The notes under the pieces: generated by a model | What the model was told of the DNA's origin: nothing | The model's input: only the letters and a program-made list of their open reading frames with translations | Databases searched by the model: none | Shown: piece by piece, positions 9,031 to 17,406 of the stretch | Numbering within the stretch: the first letter of the stretch is position 1 | How the letters are laid out: each line of letters starts with the position of its first letter | Source of the DNA: Photorhabdus heterorhabditis | GTDB lineage: Bacteria > Pseudomonadota > Gammaproteobacteria > Enterobacterales > Enterobacteriaceae | Direction of reading: 5' to 3' | Assembly: GCF_018448905.1 (NCBI RefSeq) | Contig: NZ_RCWA01000001.1 | Location: forward strand, 225,787 to 289,786 | Length of the DNA: 64,000 nucleotides | Made by a program: the position numbers and the translations under genes

Positions 9031-10383
9031 ATGAGCAAACATTACGACTATATAGCGATTGGTGGTGGCAGCGGTGGCATTGCATCAATTAACCGTGCGG
9101 CTATGTACGGACAAAAATGTGCCCTGATTGAAGCTAAGGCATTAGGTGGAACTTGCGTCAATGTGGGGTGTGTACCAAAGAAAGTGATGTGGCATGCAGC
9201 ACAAATTGCTGAGTCTATTCACCAGTACGGGCCAGATTACGGCTTTGATACCACAGTTAACCACTTTAACTGGAAGACACTGATTGCCAGTCGTACTGCT
9301 TATATTGATCGTATTCACCAGTCTTATGAACGTGGTTTGGGTAACAATAAAGTTGATGTGATCCAAGGTTTCGCTCGTTTTGTTGATGCACATACTGTTG
9401 AAGTGAATGGTGAAGAAATCACCGCAGATCATATTTTGATTGCGACGGGTGGTCGTCCTATACGCCCTGATGTACCAGGTGTGGAATATGGTATTGATTC
9501 TGATGGCTTCTTTGAACTGACAGAGATGCCAAAACGGGTTGCGGTTGTTGGTGCGGGTTATATTGCGGTGGAAATTGCCGGCGTATTGTATGCACTTGGT
9601 AGTGAAACTCATCTGTTTGTGCGTCAACATGCGCCATTGCGCTCTTTTGACCCGATGGTTGTTGAAACATTATTGGAAATTATTAATACAGAAGGGCCTA
9701 CTTTACATACTGAATCTGTGCCAAAAGCAGTGATTAAAAATGCAGATGGTAGTCTGACTTTGCAACTGCAAAATGGCAAAGAGCAGACAGTTGATACCCT
9801 GATCTGGGCTATTGGTCGTGAACCGGCAATAGATAATCTGAATCTGTCAGTAACGGGTATTGAATTGAATGGAAAAGGCTATATTAAGGTTGATAAATAT
9901 CAGAATACCAATGTGAAAGGCATTTATGCTGTAGGTGACAATACGGGAGCGGTGGAGCTAACGCCTGTTGCAGTGGCCGCCGGTCGTCGCTTGTCTGAAC
10001 GCTTGTTTAATAATAAGCCGGAAGAGCATTTGGATTACACTAATATTCCAACCGTCGTATTCAGTCATCCACCGATTGGGACTGTGGGGTTAACTGAGCC
10101 GCAGGCGAAAGAGCAATTTGGCGAAGATCAGGTGAAAACATATCAATCTTCTTTCACTGCGATGTATACCGCTGTCACTCAACATCGCCAACCATGCCGG
10201 ATGAAACTAGTGTGTGTCGGACCGGAAGAGAAGATTGTTGGCATTCATGGTATCGGTTTTGGGATGGATGAAATGTTGCAAGGTTTTGCTGTTGCATTGA
10301 AGATGGGGGCAACTAAGAAAGACTTTGACAACACTGTGGCAATTCATCCAACTGCGGCGGAAGAGTTTGTCACGATGCGATGA
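9031..10383 (+). CDS. gor: Glutathione reductase
   Basis: A 450-residue NADPH-dependent flavoprotein that reduces glutathione disulfide, the same length as E. coli Gor. The N-terminal FAD-binding glycine motif (IAIGGGSGG), the redox-active [13 protein letters not shown] disulfide motif, the NADPH-binding [13 protein letters not shown] segment and the C-terminal [12 protein letters not shown] with the active-site His are all present. The ATG at 9031 (MSKHYDY) is preferred over 9016 because it matches the family N-terminus. It lies downstream of rlmJ, as in other enterics. It is complete, and a hairpin follows at 10436-10458. Confidence 0.97.
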   Translation: MSKHYDYIAIGGGSGGIASINRAAMYGQKCALIEAKALGGTCVNVGCVPKKVMWHAAQIAESIHQYGPDYGFDTTVNHFNWKTLIASRTAYIDRIHQSYERGLGNNKVDVIQGFARFVDAHTVEVNGEEITADHILIATGGRPIRPDVPGVEYGIDSDGFFELTEMPKRVAVVGAGYIAVEIAGVLYALGSETHLFVRQHAPLRSFDPMVVETLLEIINTEGPTLHTESVPKAVIKNADGSLTLQLQNGKEQTVDTLIWAIGREPAIDNLNLSVTGIELNGKGYIKVDKYQNTNVKGIYAVGDNTGAVELTPVAVAAGRRLSERLFNNKPEEHLDYTNIPTVVFSHPPIGTVGLTEPQAKEQFGEDQVKTYQSSFTAMYTAVTQHRQPCRMKLVCVGPEEKIVGIHGIGFGMDEMLQGFAVALKMGATKKDFDNTVAIHPTAAEEFVTMR

Positions 10384-10435
10384 TGTTGCCGAAAACTTAC
10401 CTTTAATCCTTTTTCTTCCTCTGGAAAATATTTTC

Positions 10436-10458
10436 AAAGGCCGGGTTATCCGGTCTTT
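10436..10458 (+). terminator. Hairpin after gor
   Basis: A nine-pair stem (one G-T wobble) around a five-base loop, with CCGG in its core, ends in a short run of three T. It is plausible as the gor terminator, although the T tail is short. Confidence 0.5.
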
Positions 10459-10549
10459 AGATTATCAATCTCTCCTAAGGATAAGAGTGGAGGCTGCTTT
10501 TTTGCTTAATATTTCTTCAACATAAAAGAAAATATGCTACCATTCATCT

Positions 10550-11452
10550 ATGAAGAGAAAAAATACACCAACGCCACATGATGCTGTTTTTAAAAAATTT
10601 TTAAGTCATGTGGATACTGCCAGGGACTTTCTGGAGATACACTTGCCGGTAGGATTACGGGCAGTTTGTGATCTTGGTACACTCCGGTTGGAACCAGAGT
10701 CGTTTATTGAGGATGATCTACGTGCGCATTATTCCGATATCCTATATTCGCTGAAAACGGCGCAGGGTGACGGTTATGTGTACTGCGTGATCGAACACCA
10801 GAGTTCTCCAGACAAGATGATGGCATTCCGGCTGATGCGCTATAGTATTTCAGCAATGCAGCGACATCTGGAACGGGGACATGAAAAATTACCATTGGTT
10901 ATCCCGATATTATTCTATCATGGGAAAAAACGTCCGTATCCGTGGAGTACCAACTGGTTCGATTGCTTCAATGATCCGGTATTGGCAAAGGAAGTCTATT
11001 CCACAATGTTTCCCTTGGTGGATGTGACGGTGATCCCGGACGATGAAATCTTGACGCACAAACGGATTGCGTTGTTAGAGATGGTACAAAAGCATATCCG
11101 ACAGCGTGATATGGCAGAGCGGTTGCAAGAGCTGGTTGTGCTGCTAGCGTATGACTACTATACCGATGAGCAGTTGAAAAGCGTGTTAAACTACTTGTTA
11201 CAGGCGGGAGATACCGCCGACCCAGAGGGGTTTATCCGGCGACTGGCAGAACAGTCCCCGAAGTATGAGGAGGTGCTGATGACAATAGCGCAAAAACTGG
11301 AGCAGAAAGGACGTCAAGAAGGGCGTCAAGAAGGGCGTCAAGAGGCGACTCTAAAAATCGCTCATGCATTGCTGGGCAGCGGAGTCGATCGTGAAACAGT
11401 GATGAAAACCACTGGCCTGAGCGAGAATGAGCTTGAGCAAATACACCACTAA
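10550..11452 (+). CDS. Rpn family recombination-promoting nuclease / putative transposase
   Basis: A 300-residue protein of the Rpn family (PD-(D/E)XK fold, formerly called a transposase). The start TPHDAVFKKFLSHVDTARDFL, the Asp in YSDILY (D63) and the E82-x-Q84 of IEHQSS fit the nuclease core. Members in E. coli are DNA endonucleases that promote RecA-independent recombination and DNA damage when over-produced. The C-terminus carries three tandem GRQE units (about 256-267) before a helical tail ending ENELEQIHH. A second, decayed copy of its C-terminal half follows at 11601-11970. No partner gene suggests an operon. Confidence 0.88.
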   Translation: MKRKNTPTPHDAVFKKFLSHVDTARDFLEIHLPVGLRAVCDLGTLRLEPESFIEDDLRAHYSDILYSLKTAQGDGYVYCVIEHQSSPDKMMAFRLMRYSISAMQRHLERGHEKLPLVIPILFYHGKKRPYPWSTNWFDCFNDPVLAKEVYSTMFPLVDVTVIPDDEILTHKRIALLEMVQKHIRQRDMAERLQELVVLLAYDYYTDEQLKSVLNYLLQAGDTADPEGFIRRLAEQSPKYEEVLMTIAQKLEQKGRQEGRQEGRQEATLKIAHALLGSGVDRETVMKTTGLSENELEQIHH

Positions 11453-11600
11453 TTTCGTGCTAGAGAGTCCCCATTGGTGTAGAGATGCATGCGTAAATGC
11501 ATGCAATGCATAGAAATGGCATGTTATTTGGGTGAGTTCATGATCATAATTGTTCTGTCATTCGGCCCTTAAATAAAATTGAAGATTTGTTTGTTGTCAC

Positions 11601-11970
11601 TATCGACACGGATAATCAGCTAAAAAGCGTATATAACTACCTGTTATAGGTGGGAGATATCGCCTATCCAGAGGGTTTTATCCGGCGACTGGCATAGCCG
11701 TCCCCGGAGTATGAGGAGGTACTGGTGACAATAGCACAGAAACTGGAGCAGAAAGGGTTCCAAGAAGGGTTCCAAGAAGGATTCCAAGAAGGGTTCCGAG
11801 AAGGATTTCAAGAAGGACTCCTAGAAGGATTCCAAGAAGGACTCCTAGAAGAATGCCAAGAGGCGACTCTAAAAATCGCGCATGCATTACTGAGTAGCGG
11901 AGTCGATCGTGAAACAGTGATGAAAACCACTGGCCTGAGCCAAAACGAGCTTGAACAAATACACCGCTAA
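11601..11970 (+). pseudogene. Truncated second Rpn copy with expanded 12-bp repeats
   Basis: From about 11601 the sequence closely follows 11165-11452 of the preceding rpn gene but has lost its 5' part. It carries stop codons in the original frame: Leu-Gln has become Leu-TAG near 11645, and Ala-Glu-Gln has become Ala-TAG near 11695. An 81-codon frame (11725-11970) remains open and keeps the family C-terminus, ending in LSQNELEQIHR. Its central 12-base unit, coding mainly for Phe-Gln-Glu-Gly, is repeated about nine times with drift, compared with three in the intact gene. No good ribosome binding site precedes the ATG at 11725. I regard it as a remnant. Confidence 0.75.
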
Positions 11971-12391
11971 TTCTCACTGAAAGTCTTTATCAAAAGGCGT
12001 TGTGTATAAATGCGCATGGCATAGATCTAAGGGCTTGTTTGGTCAACTACGGTCGACATTAGAATGGACGGTTTTATCAACTCCTGTTACAAGCCGATGA
12101 AAATAATAATATGTTTGCTAGATTGTGCCAAAAGCAGTATTTGGCGAATTTCCACAAGACTCTGTTACAAACTCCATCCTCTGTATTTTTTTCTGTGAAA
12201 CCAGAATTAACGCTTCCTTATCCATATGGCTCATCGAGCTTTCCGTTGTTACACCGCAATTTTGTAAGAATGGGTTGTGATACTGTTGGAAACTTGTCTA
12301 TATATATGTTTTAAGTTCTGGGAAATATCCTTTCAAAACTCACAATTGCCTGGCATTTTTTGAGGCAATTTTTTTAAGTAAGGAATTGAAT
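11971..12391. other. Intergenic stretch between the Rpn remnant and the amidohydrolase gene
   Basis: About 420 bases with no recognised gene. A 67-codon frame at 12111-12314 has no family resemblance and no ribosome binding site. Near the end, an AAGGA at 12380-12384 serves the following gene. Confidence 0.35.
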
Positions 12392-13783
12392 GTGGAGAAA
12401 CTTCAACATCAAAGCCGCAGGGATTTTCTTGGTCAAACAGGTAAACTTACCACCGCTTGTGCGGTTATCTCTTTAACAGGAGGGATAGCGCAGGCGATGC
12501 CGCCAGCCGTTTTATCTAGCACATCACAGGTGCAGACTACCCTTACTGATTGCTATTACTATTTGAGTGATGTGCTGTTGGAGGAGGGATTTGAGTATGA
12601 GGGCGATACTGTGATTGGCACTCGTACTGCGCTTTATACGTTGGAAATTAAAGATGGTCGGATAGCTGCTATTCATGCTGCGGGTACGCTGTTTAACATG
12701 AACCTGCCGTGCTATCAGGCACAAGGGAAGTTGCTGTTGCCCGCCTTTCGCGATATGCACATTCATTTGGATAAGACTTTCTACGGTGGCCCGTGGCAGG
12801 CACCGCGACTGAACCAGGGTAAAACTATTATGGATATGATTACCCTGGAACAAACGTTGCTCCCCAAACTGCTACCCACTTCGCAGCAACGGGCAGAGGG
12901 CCTAATTGCTCTACTGCAATCTAAGGGTAGCACAGTGGCGCGCAGCCATTGCAATATCGATCCAGTTAGTGGTTTGAAAAGTCTAGAACATTTGCAGTAT
13001 GCGTTGGAGAACCATCGTGATGATTTCACTTGTGAGATCGTTGCTTTCCCGCAGCATGGTCTGTTGCATTCCAGAGTAGAAGAGTTAATGCGCGAGGCGA
13101 TGCAAATGGGTGTGCAATACGTTGGTGGATTGGACCCGACTAATGTGGATGCAGCGATGGAGAAATCACTGGATACCATGTTCCAGATCGCATTGGACAA
13201 TAATGCTGGTGTAGATATTCATTTGCATGAGATCAGCCCGGCAGGTGTTGCTGCCATTAATTACATGATTGATATAGTGGAAAAGACACCAAGTTTGCGT
13301 GGCAAGGTGACAATTAGTCATGCCTTCGCGTTGACTACTCTAGACGAAAGTCAGCTGATAGAAACTGCTGCTCGTTTGGCAGAGCAGCAAATCACTATTG
13401 CCTCTACAGTGCCGATCGGCAGCTTGATGATGCCATTGCCGCAACTCAGATCCAAAGGGGTATTTATTATGACCGGTACTGACAGTGTGATCGATCACTG
13501 GTCGCCATTCGGCACTGGTGACATGTTAGAAAAGGCTAATCTATACGCGCAGTTGTACCATGGTTCTGATGAATATCATCTTTCTCGTGCTATGGCTATT
13601 GCTACTGGTGGTGTGCTACCGCTTAACGATCGAGGCCAGCGTGTTTGGCCGCAGGCGGGTGATAAGGCTGAATTTGTTCTGGTAGCAGCCAGTTGTTCTG
13701 CTGAAGCGGTGGCGCGGTTACCAGCCCGTCAAGCAACATTCCATCAAGGACGTCTGGTGGCGGGTACGGTAGTCATGGCTTGA
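12392..13783 (+). CDS. Tat-exported amidohydrolase family protein
   Basis: A 463-residue member of the amidohydrolase superfamily, closest in look to cytosine-deaminase/N-isopropylammelide-type hydrolases. A twin-arginine signal is clear: SRRDFLG at 8-14 and a hydrophobic stretch to about residue 35, ending in an AQA-type cleavage site. The metal site is visible as H123-x-H125 (DMHIHLDKTF), a later SHAFAL His, and an Asp in TGTDSVIDHW. GTG at 12392 is preferred over TTG at 12386, because AAGGA at 12380-12384 lies 7 bases before the GTG but only 1 base before the TTG. The substrate is unknown. It stands alone. Confidence 0.75.
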   Translation: MEKLQHQSRRDFLGQTGKLTTACAVISLTGGIAQAMPPAVLSSTSQVQTTLTDCYYYLSDVLLEEGFEYEGDTVIGTRTALYTLEIKDGRIAAIHAAGTLFNMNLPCYQAQGKLLLPAFRDMHIHLDKTFYGGPWQAPRLNQGKTIMDMITLEQTLLPKLLPTSQQRAEGLIALLQSKGSTVARSHCNIDPVSGLKSLEHLQYALENHRDDFTCEIVAFPQHGLLHSRVEELMREAMQMGVQYVGGLDPTNVDAAMEKSLDTMFQIALDNNAGVDIHLHEISPAGVAAINYMIDIVEKTPSLRGKVTISHAFALTTLDESQLIETAARLAEQQITIASTVPIGSLMMPLPQLRSKGVFIMTGTDSVIDHWSPFGTGDMLEKANLYAQLYHGSDEYHLSRAMAIATGGVLPLNDRGQRVWPQAGDKAEFVLVAASCSAEAVARLPARQATFHQGRLVAGTVVMA

Positions 13784-13889
13784 GCTAGAGAGGATGAAGT
13801 AAGCTGATAATTACTCTGCAATGGTTGTTTTTGGTCTTCTGCCTGTGTTTTAGCGTGCTGTTATGTTCCTTATCACAGGCGGAAACCAT

Positions 13890-14999
13890 TTAATGTTCTA
13901 TATTCAGCCACTTCACAATAAAATCAGCTACCTGTTCAGGTTGATTGATATTCAGTTGTGGCAGGGTTGTCTCTAATTTTTCATCACTGGCAACCGCAAT
14001 CACATGTTGATCAAGAAGATCGCTTAATGGCCGGTTAATAATACGGCGGTATAGCGCGATCTTATTAATTGGCTCATCTTTGAAGCCTTCTACTAAGATC
14101 AGATCCAGAGAGTCTGAGTCAAAGCGGTTGGCAAGATAGCTCAGGTCCAATGCCTGCGAATCTGATATTTCTGTCATTAACGCCCAGCGTTGTTGGTTGG
14201 CGATCAGGGTTTGTTCAGCACCGGCTTTGCGTAGTTCATAACTGTCTTTGCCCGGTTTATCTACATCCATATCATGATGAGTGTGTTTTATCAGACCAAC
14301 TCGAATTTGCTGTTGACGTAATAATGGGATTACTTTCTTGAGAAGCGTGGTTTTTCCTGTACCGCTGTATGCTGTGATACCAAGTAGTGGAAGAGGTGGT
14401 TTTGTACTCATTTTTTTGATCTCCTGTATATGCTCCCAATTTTGGTATTCTTCTGGAGTATTCAGATTGGTAAAAGCAGCTGGATTATCAGCAAACTGAA
14501 CGGCTATTGCTCCTATTTTATACATAAATAACATTAGCTTACGATCACCATTAGCCAGATAATTTCCCAATTGGGATAACAAACTGCGGTGTAGTAAAGC
14601 GAGGGTAGGGTGAGGGCGGTTGCCATCATCTGCATAGGCTGCCAATGCGTGTTGCTTGCCTTGCCATAAGCGGGCGACTAAATCAGCCGGGAAATCCGGC
14701 ACATCACAAGGAACAAATACCACCCAATCATGACTGGCTGATTTCAATGTTGCTAACATTCCAGCTAATGGCCCAGAGAAATCTGGTGTTAGATCAGTGA
14801 CAACTTGGTAACGACTTTGGTGGTAAATTTCCAGATTCTGGTTAGCGTTGAGAATTAATTCATCTACCTGTGGGTGCAGCTTATTTGCAATATGTTGATA
14901 CAGAGGTAGTCCATTTAAAAGGATGAGTCCTTTATCATTCCCGCCCATACGAGTCGCTCGACCACCTGCGAGGATCACACCGCTTATTTTTGGTTGCAT
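13890..14999 (-). CDS. mobA-mobB: Fused molybdenum cofactor guanylyltransferase MobA and MGD biosynthesis adaptor MobB
   Basis: One 369-residue frame covers both enzymes. Residues 1-196 are MobA, which transfers GMP to molybdopterin: it has the nucleotide-binding LAGGRATRMGGNDKG near residues 9-23 and PCDVPDFP. From the Met at codon 197 the sequence is MobB, with a Walker A motif TAYSGTGKTTLL and a conserved KHTHHD. In E. coli these are two adjacent genes. The ATG at 14999 gives the MobA family start; the open frame reaches 15290 but only adds unrelated sequence overlapping yihD. An internal AGGAG precedes the MobB Met. It is transcribed divergently from yihD-srkA-dsbA, as in enterics. Confidence 0.92.
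   Translation of the reverse strand: MQPKISGVILAGGRATRMGGNDKGLILLNGLPLYQHIANKLHPQVDELILNANQNLEIYHQSRYQVVTDLTPDFSGPLAGMLATLKSASHDWVVFVPCDVPDFPADLVARLWQGKQHALAAYADDGNRPHPTLALLHRSLLSQLGNYLANGDRKLMLFMYKIGAIAVQFADNPAAFTNLNTPEEYQNWEHIQEIKKMSTKPPLPLLGITAYSGTGKTTLLKKVIPLLRQQQIRVGLIKHTHHDMDVDKPGKDSYELRKAGAEQTLIANQQRWALMTEISDSQALDLSYLANRFDSDSLDLILVEGFKDEPINKIALYRRIINRPLSDLLDQHVIAVASDEKLETTLPQLNINQPEQVADFIVKWLNIEH
14409..14425 (-). promoter_or_regulatory. Internal ribosome binding site and start codon for MobB
   Basis: Read on the minus strand, AGGAG at 14425-14421 is followed after 9 bases by an in-frame ATG (14411-14409), which begins the classical MobB N-terminus. This allows free MobB to be made from within the fused mobA-mobB frame. 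It looks like the ancestral mobB start retained after fusion. Confidence 0.6.
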
Positions 15000-15203
15000 A
15001 ATGTTTCTATCAACAACGCGCTTATTGCCACCAATATAACCTTTTTCGGATTGGTTATCTGAGTTTAACTTAGCGTTTTTAAAACGATCATTACCGTATA
15101 ACTTACTGATAAAAGAGTGACCTTTACGCTTATTGACAGAGCAATTCTTTCTCTGGGGAGCTATCCCTGCTAATTTGTATAGGTTGTTTATAAGAAATTT
15201 GAT

Positions 15204-15376
15204 ATGCAATCTCATCGGCTTAATGAAATCAATGAGCTTTGACTGATGATGTTTTGATTTATCACTTGAAAATGCGCGGCTTGGAGGCAACGGTAGAAAT
15301 TCCGGGGCTAAAAAAAGATGATGAAGTAGATTTTAAAACCGCGTTATTGCATGCTCGTGGCATTATGACAGATTAA
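15204..15376 (+). pseudogene. yihD: yihD with an internal deletion
   Basis: An ATG at 15204 opens a frame reading [12 protein letters not shown] and stops at TGA 15240-15242. In the -1 frame, from about 15236, the sequence continues as [14 protein letters not shown] and on to [14 protein letters not shown] with a TAA at 15374. From memory, these match the first 12 and roughly the last 45 residues of the 89-residue YihD, so about 30 central codons are missing and the frame is shifted. Position (upstream of srkA, divergent from mobA) is exactly that of yihD in E. coli. The ends are conserved enough to suggest a recent loss. Confidence 0.8.
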
Positions 15377-15391
15377 TCAAGAGAGTAGAGT

Positions 15392-16384
15392 GTGTTAACA
15401 AATCAGGCGGCTTTTAATTTCCGGGAATTAACACCGGATTTGATTATGGATGCATTGACGCAGACTGGATTATATATAGATTCCGGGCTGACAGAACTAA
15501 ACAGTTATGAGAACCGTGTTTATCAATTTACAGATGAAGAGCGTAAGCGTTATGTTGTGAAATTTTATCGGCCATTGCGCTGGGATCGGCAGCAGATTCA
15601 GGAAGAACATGATTTCTCCTTGGCACTACAACAGGCTGATTTACCGATTGCGGCGCCGTTGGTCTTTGATCAACAAACTGTACTGACTTTTAAAGATTTC
15701 TTTTTTGCTGTTTTTCCAAGCATCGGTGGCCGCCAGTATGAATCCGATAATCTCTTTCAGTTAGAAGATGTAGGGCGTTTGCTGGGTAGAATTCATCAGA
15801 TTGGTTACCAGCAAAAATTCACAACTCGCCCAACTATCGGGTTAAATGAGTATCTGTATCAGCCACGACATTTTTTGGCTGAATGTGAATTAGTTCCTTC
15901 GAAACAGAAAGTACAATTTTTAGCGATATTGGATGATCTGATAAACATCGTGGAATCAAATTGGCGTGAAGATTGGCAAATATTGAGGCTTCATGGTGAC
16001 TGCCATCCGGGTAATATCCTGTGGCGTGACGAAGCCTGGTTTGTTGATCTTGATGATGCGCGTAATGGCCCTGCAATGCAGGATTTATGGATGTTGTTTC
16101 ATGGTTCCCGTCAGGAACAGTTATTACAGTTAGATATTCTGCTGGAATCTTATAGTGAGTTTACGAATTTTGACCCAAAAGAGTTGTCATTAATAGAACC
16201 ATTGCGGGCTATGAGAATGGTCTATTATTTGGCATGGGTAGCTCGCCGTTGGCAGGACCCTGCTTTTCCCAAGGCATTTCCTTGGATGGCAGACACCGAT
16301 TTTTGGCTAAAACAGACGTCACTTTTTTCTGAACAGATTAAGTTGTTACAGGAGCCTCCTTTGCAGCTTAGCCCAATGTATTAA
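15392..16384 (+). CDS. srkA: Stress response kinase A (SrkA/YihE)
   Basis: A 330-residue protein kinase-like enzyme of the APH/choline-kinase fold; the E. coli protein is a Ser/Thr kinase protecting cells from stress-induced death. The catalytic loop [12 protein letters not shown] and the following metal-binding FVDLDDA are present. The start is GTG at 15392, 15 bases after the yihD remnant, with a weak purine-rich ribosome binding site. dsbA follows almost at once, the conserved arrangement yihD-srkA-dsbA. Length is as in E. coli (328). Confidence 0.94.
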   Translation: MLTNQAAFNFRELTPDLIMDALTQTGLYIDSGLTELNSYENRVYQFTDEERKRYVVKFYRPLRWDRQQIQEEHDFSLALQQADLPIAAPLVFDQQTVLTFKDFFFAVFPSIGGRQYESDNLFQLEDVGRLLGRIHQIGYQQKFTTRPTIGLNEYLYQPRHFLAECELVPSKQKVQFLAILDDLINIVESNWREDWQILRLHGDCHPGNILWRDEAWFVDLDDARNGPAMQDLWMLFHGSRQEQLLQLDILLESYSEFTNFDPKELSLIEPLRAMRMVYYLAWVARRWQDPAFPKAFPWMADTDFWLKQTSLFSEQIKLLQEPPLQLSPMY

Positions 16385-16404
16385 TGTTTATTATGGAGAT
16401 AGTT

Positions 16405-17028
16405 ATGAAAAAATTTTGGTTATTTTTAGTAGGAATGGTGATGGCATTTAGTGCATCAGCGGTCAGTTTCACTGAAGGGACACAGTTTGTTGAATTAAAA
16501 TCGCCGGTGGCAGATCAACCACAGGTTCTGGAATTCTTTTCTTTCTATTGCCCTCATTGTTATCAATTTGAAGAAATTTTGAAAGTTCCTCAGACTGTGA
16601 AACAGAATTTGCCAGCAGGAACAAAACTTGTCCGTTATCATGTGGATTTTTTAGGGCCATTGGGTAAAGAATTGACGACAGCCTGGGCAGTTGCAATGGC
16701 AATGGGTGTTGAAGATAAAGTGACTCTGGCCCTATTTGAGGGCCTTCAGAAAACCCATGCTATTAAAACTCCGAACGATATTCGCAATGCTTTTATCAAC
16801 GTTGGGGTGACGGCTGAAGACTATGATGCGGCTATGAACAGTTTTGTTGTGAAATCCTTAGTTGTTAAGCAGCAAAAAGCTGCTCAGGATTTGCAACTGC
16901 GTGGTGTACCAGCAATGTTTGTTAACGGCAAATATATGGTGAGAAATAACGGTATCGATGCAACTTCTGATGATCATTATGCGAAATCATATTCGGACGT
17001 TGTTAACTTTTTGTTAAATAAGAAATAA
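16405..17028 (+). CDS. dsbA: Thiol:disulfide interchange protein DsbA
   Basis: A 207-residue periplasmic oxidoreductase that introduces disulfide bonds into exported proteins. It has a Sec signal peptide ([19 protein letters not shown], about 19 residues), the thioredoxin-fold active site CPHC within [12 protein letters not shown], and the cis-proline loop [10 protein letters not shown]. The ATG at 16405 gives the standard start; the open frame from 16384 only adds a few residues. It is co-directional with srkA, with 20 bases between them. It is complete and typical. Confidence 0.96.
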   Translation: MKKFWLFLVGMVMAFSASAVSFTEGTQFVELKSPVADQPQVLEFFSFYCPHCYQFEEILKVPQTVKQNLPAGTKLVRYHVDFLGPLGKELTTAWAVAMAMGVEDKVTLALFEGLQKTHAIKTPNDIRNAFINVGVTAEDYDAAMNSFVVKSLVVKQQKAAQDLQLRGVPAMFVNGKYMVRNNGIDATSDDHYAKSYSDVVNFLLNKK

Positions 17029-17406
17029 TGTTAACGACTGAAATAGAATAATATAGGTATGTGCCAAAGTGAAAAGCTTTGGCACAATGCAGGTTAGAAA
17101 GACTTTTTTATAAGACAAACTCTGGTTATATCCACAACTCTGTGATCTATAAGGTAATATGACAATTTAATGACTCAGGTTATAAGTCATTGATTTTTAC
17201 ACGCAGTTGATAAGTATTTTTTATCAACGATCAATATTAAAATAAAACCTATAATATCTATACACAAAGTTATCCACAGAATTTATAGCAAGATATGAAT
17301 ATCTGAATTTGTTCTCAGTAAAGAAAGTTCATACAAAATTCGTTTCCTGCTCCTTGCTGTGGCATCCTATTCTTTTACACCTGTAACAGATAAATGAAGA
17401 AGACTT
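17029..17406. promoter_or_regulatory. dsbA-polA intergenic region with hairpin and a DnaA-box match
   Basis: A perfect 10-base stem (TGTGCCAAAG with CTTTGGCACA, 17060-17086) lies 31 bases after dsbA but lacks a T run. Further on, TTATCCACA at 17270-17278 is an exact match to the consensus DnaA box. Near matches with one mismatch lie at about 17129 and 17259. The polA promoter should lie here; a ribosome binding site (GAAGA) precedes the ATG at 17407. Function of the DnaA-box match is unproven. Confidence 0.4.

Noticed and set aside
11678-11977. Minus-strand 99-codon frame rich in LGILLG repeats
   Set aside because: It is the complement of the 12-bp repeat array in the Rpn remnant; the apparent repetitive membrane protein is an artefact of the repeat.
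12111-12314. 67-codon frame upstream of the amidohydrolase gene
   Set aside because: There is no ribosome binding site, no family resemblance and no sign of codon bias.
17060-17086. Rho-independent terminator after dsbA
   Set aside because: The stem is a perfect 10 bases, but no T run follows, so it is reported only as a hairpin within the dsbA-polA spacer.
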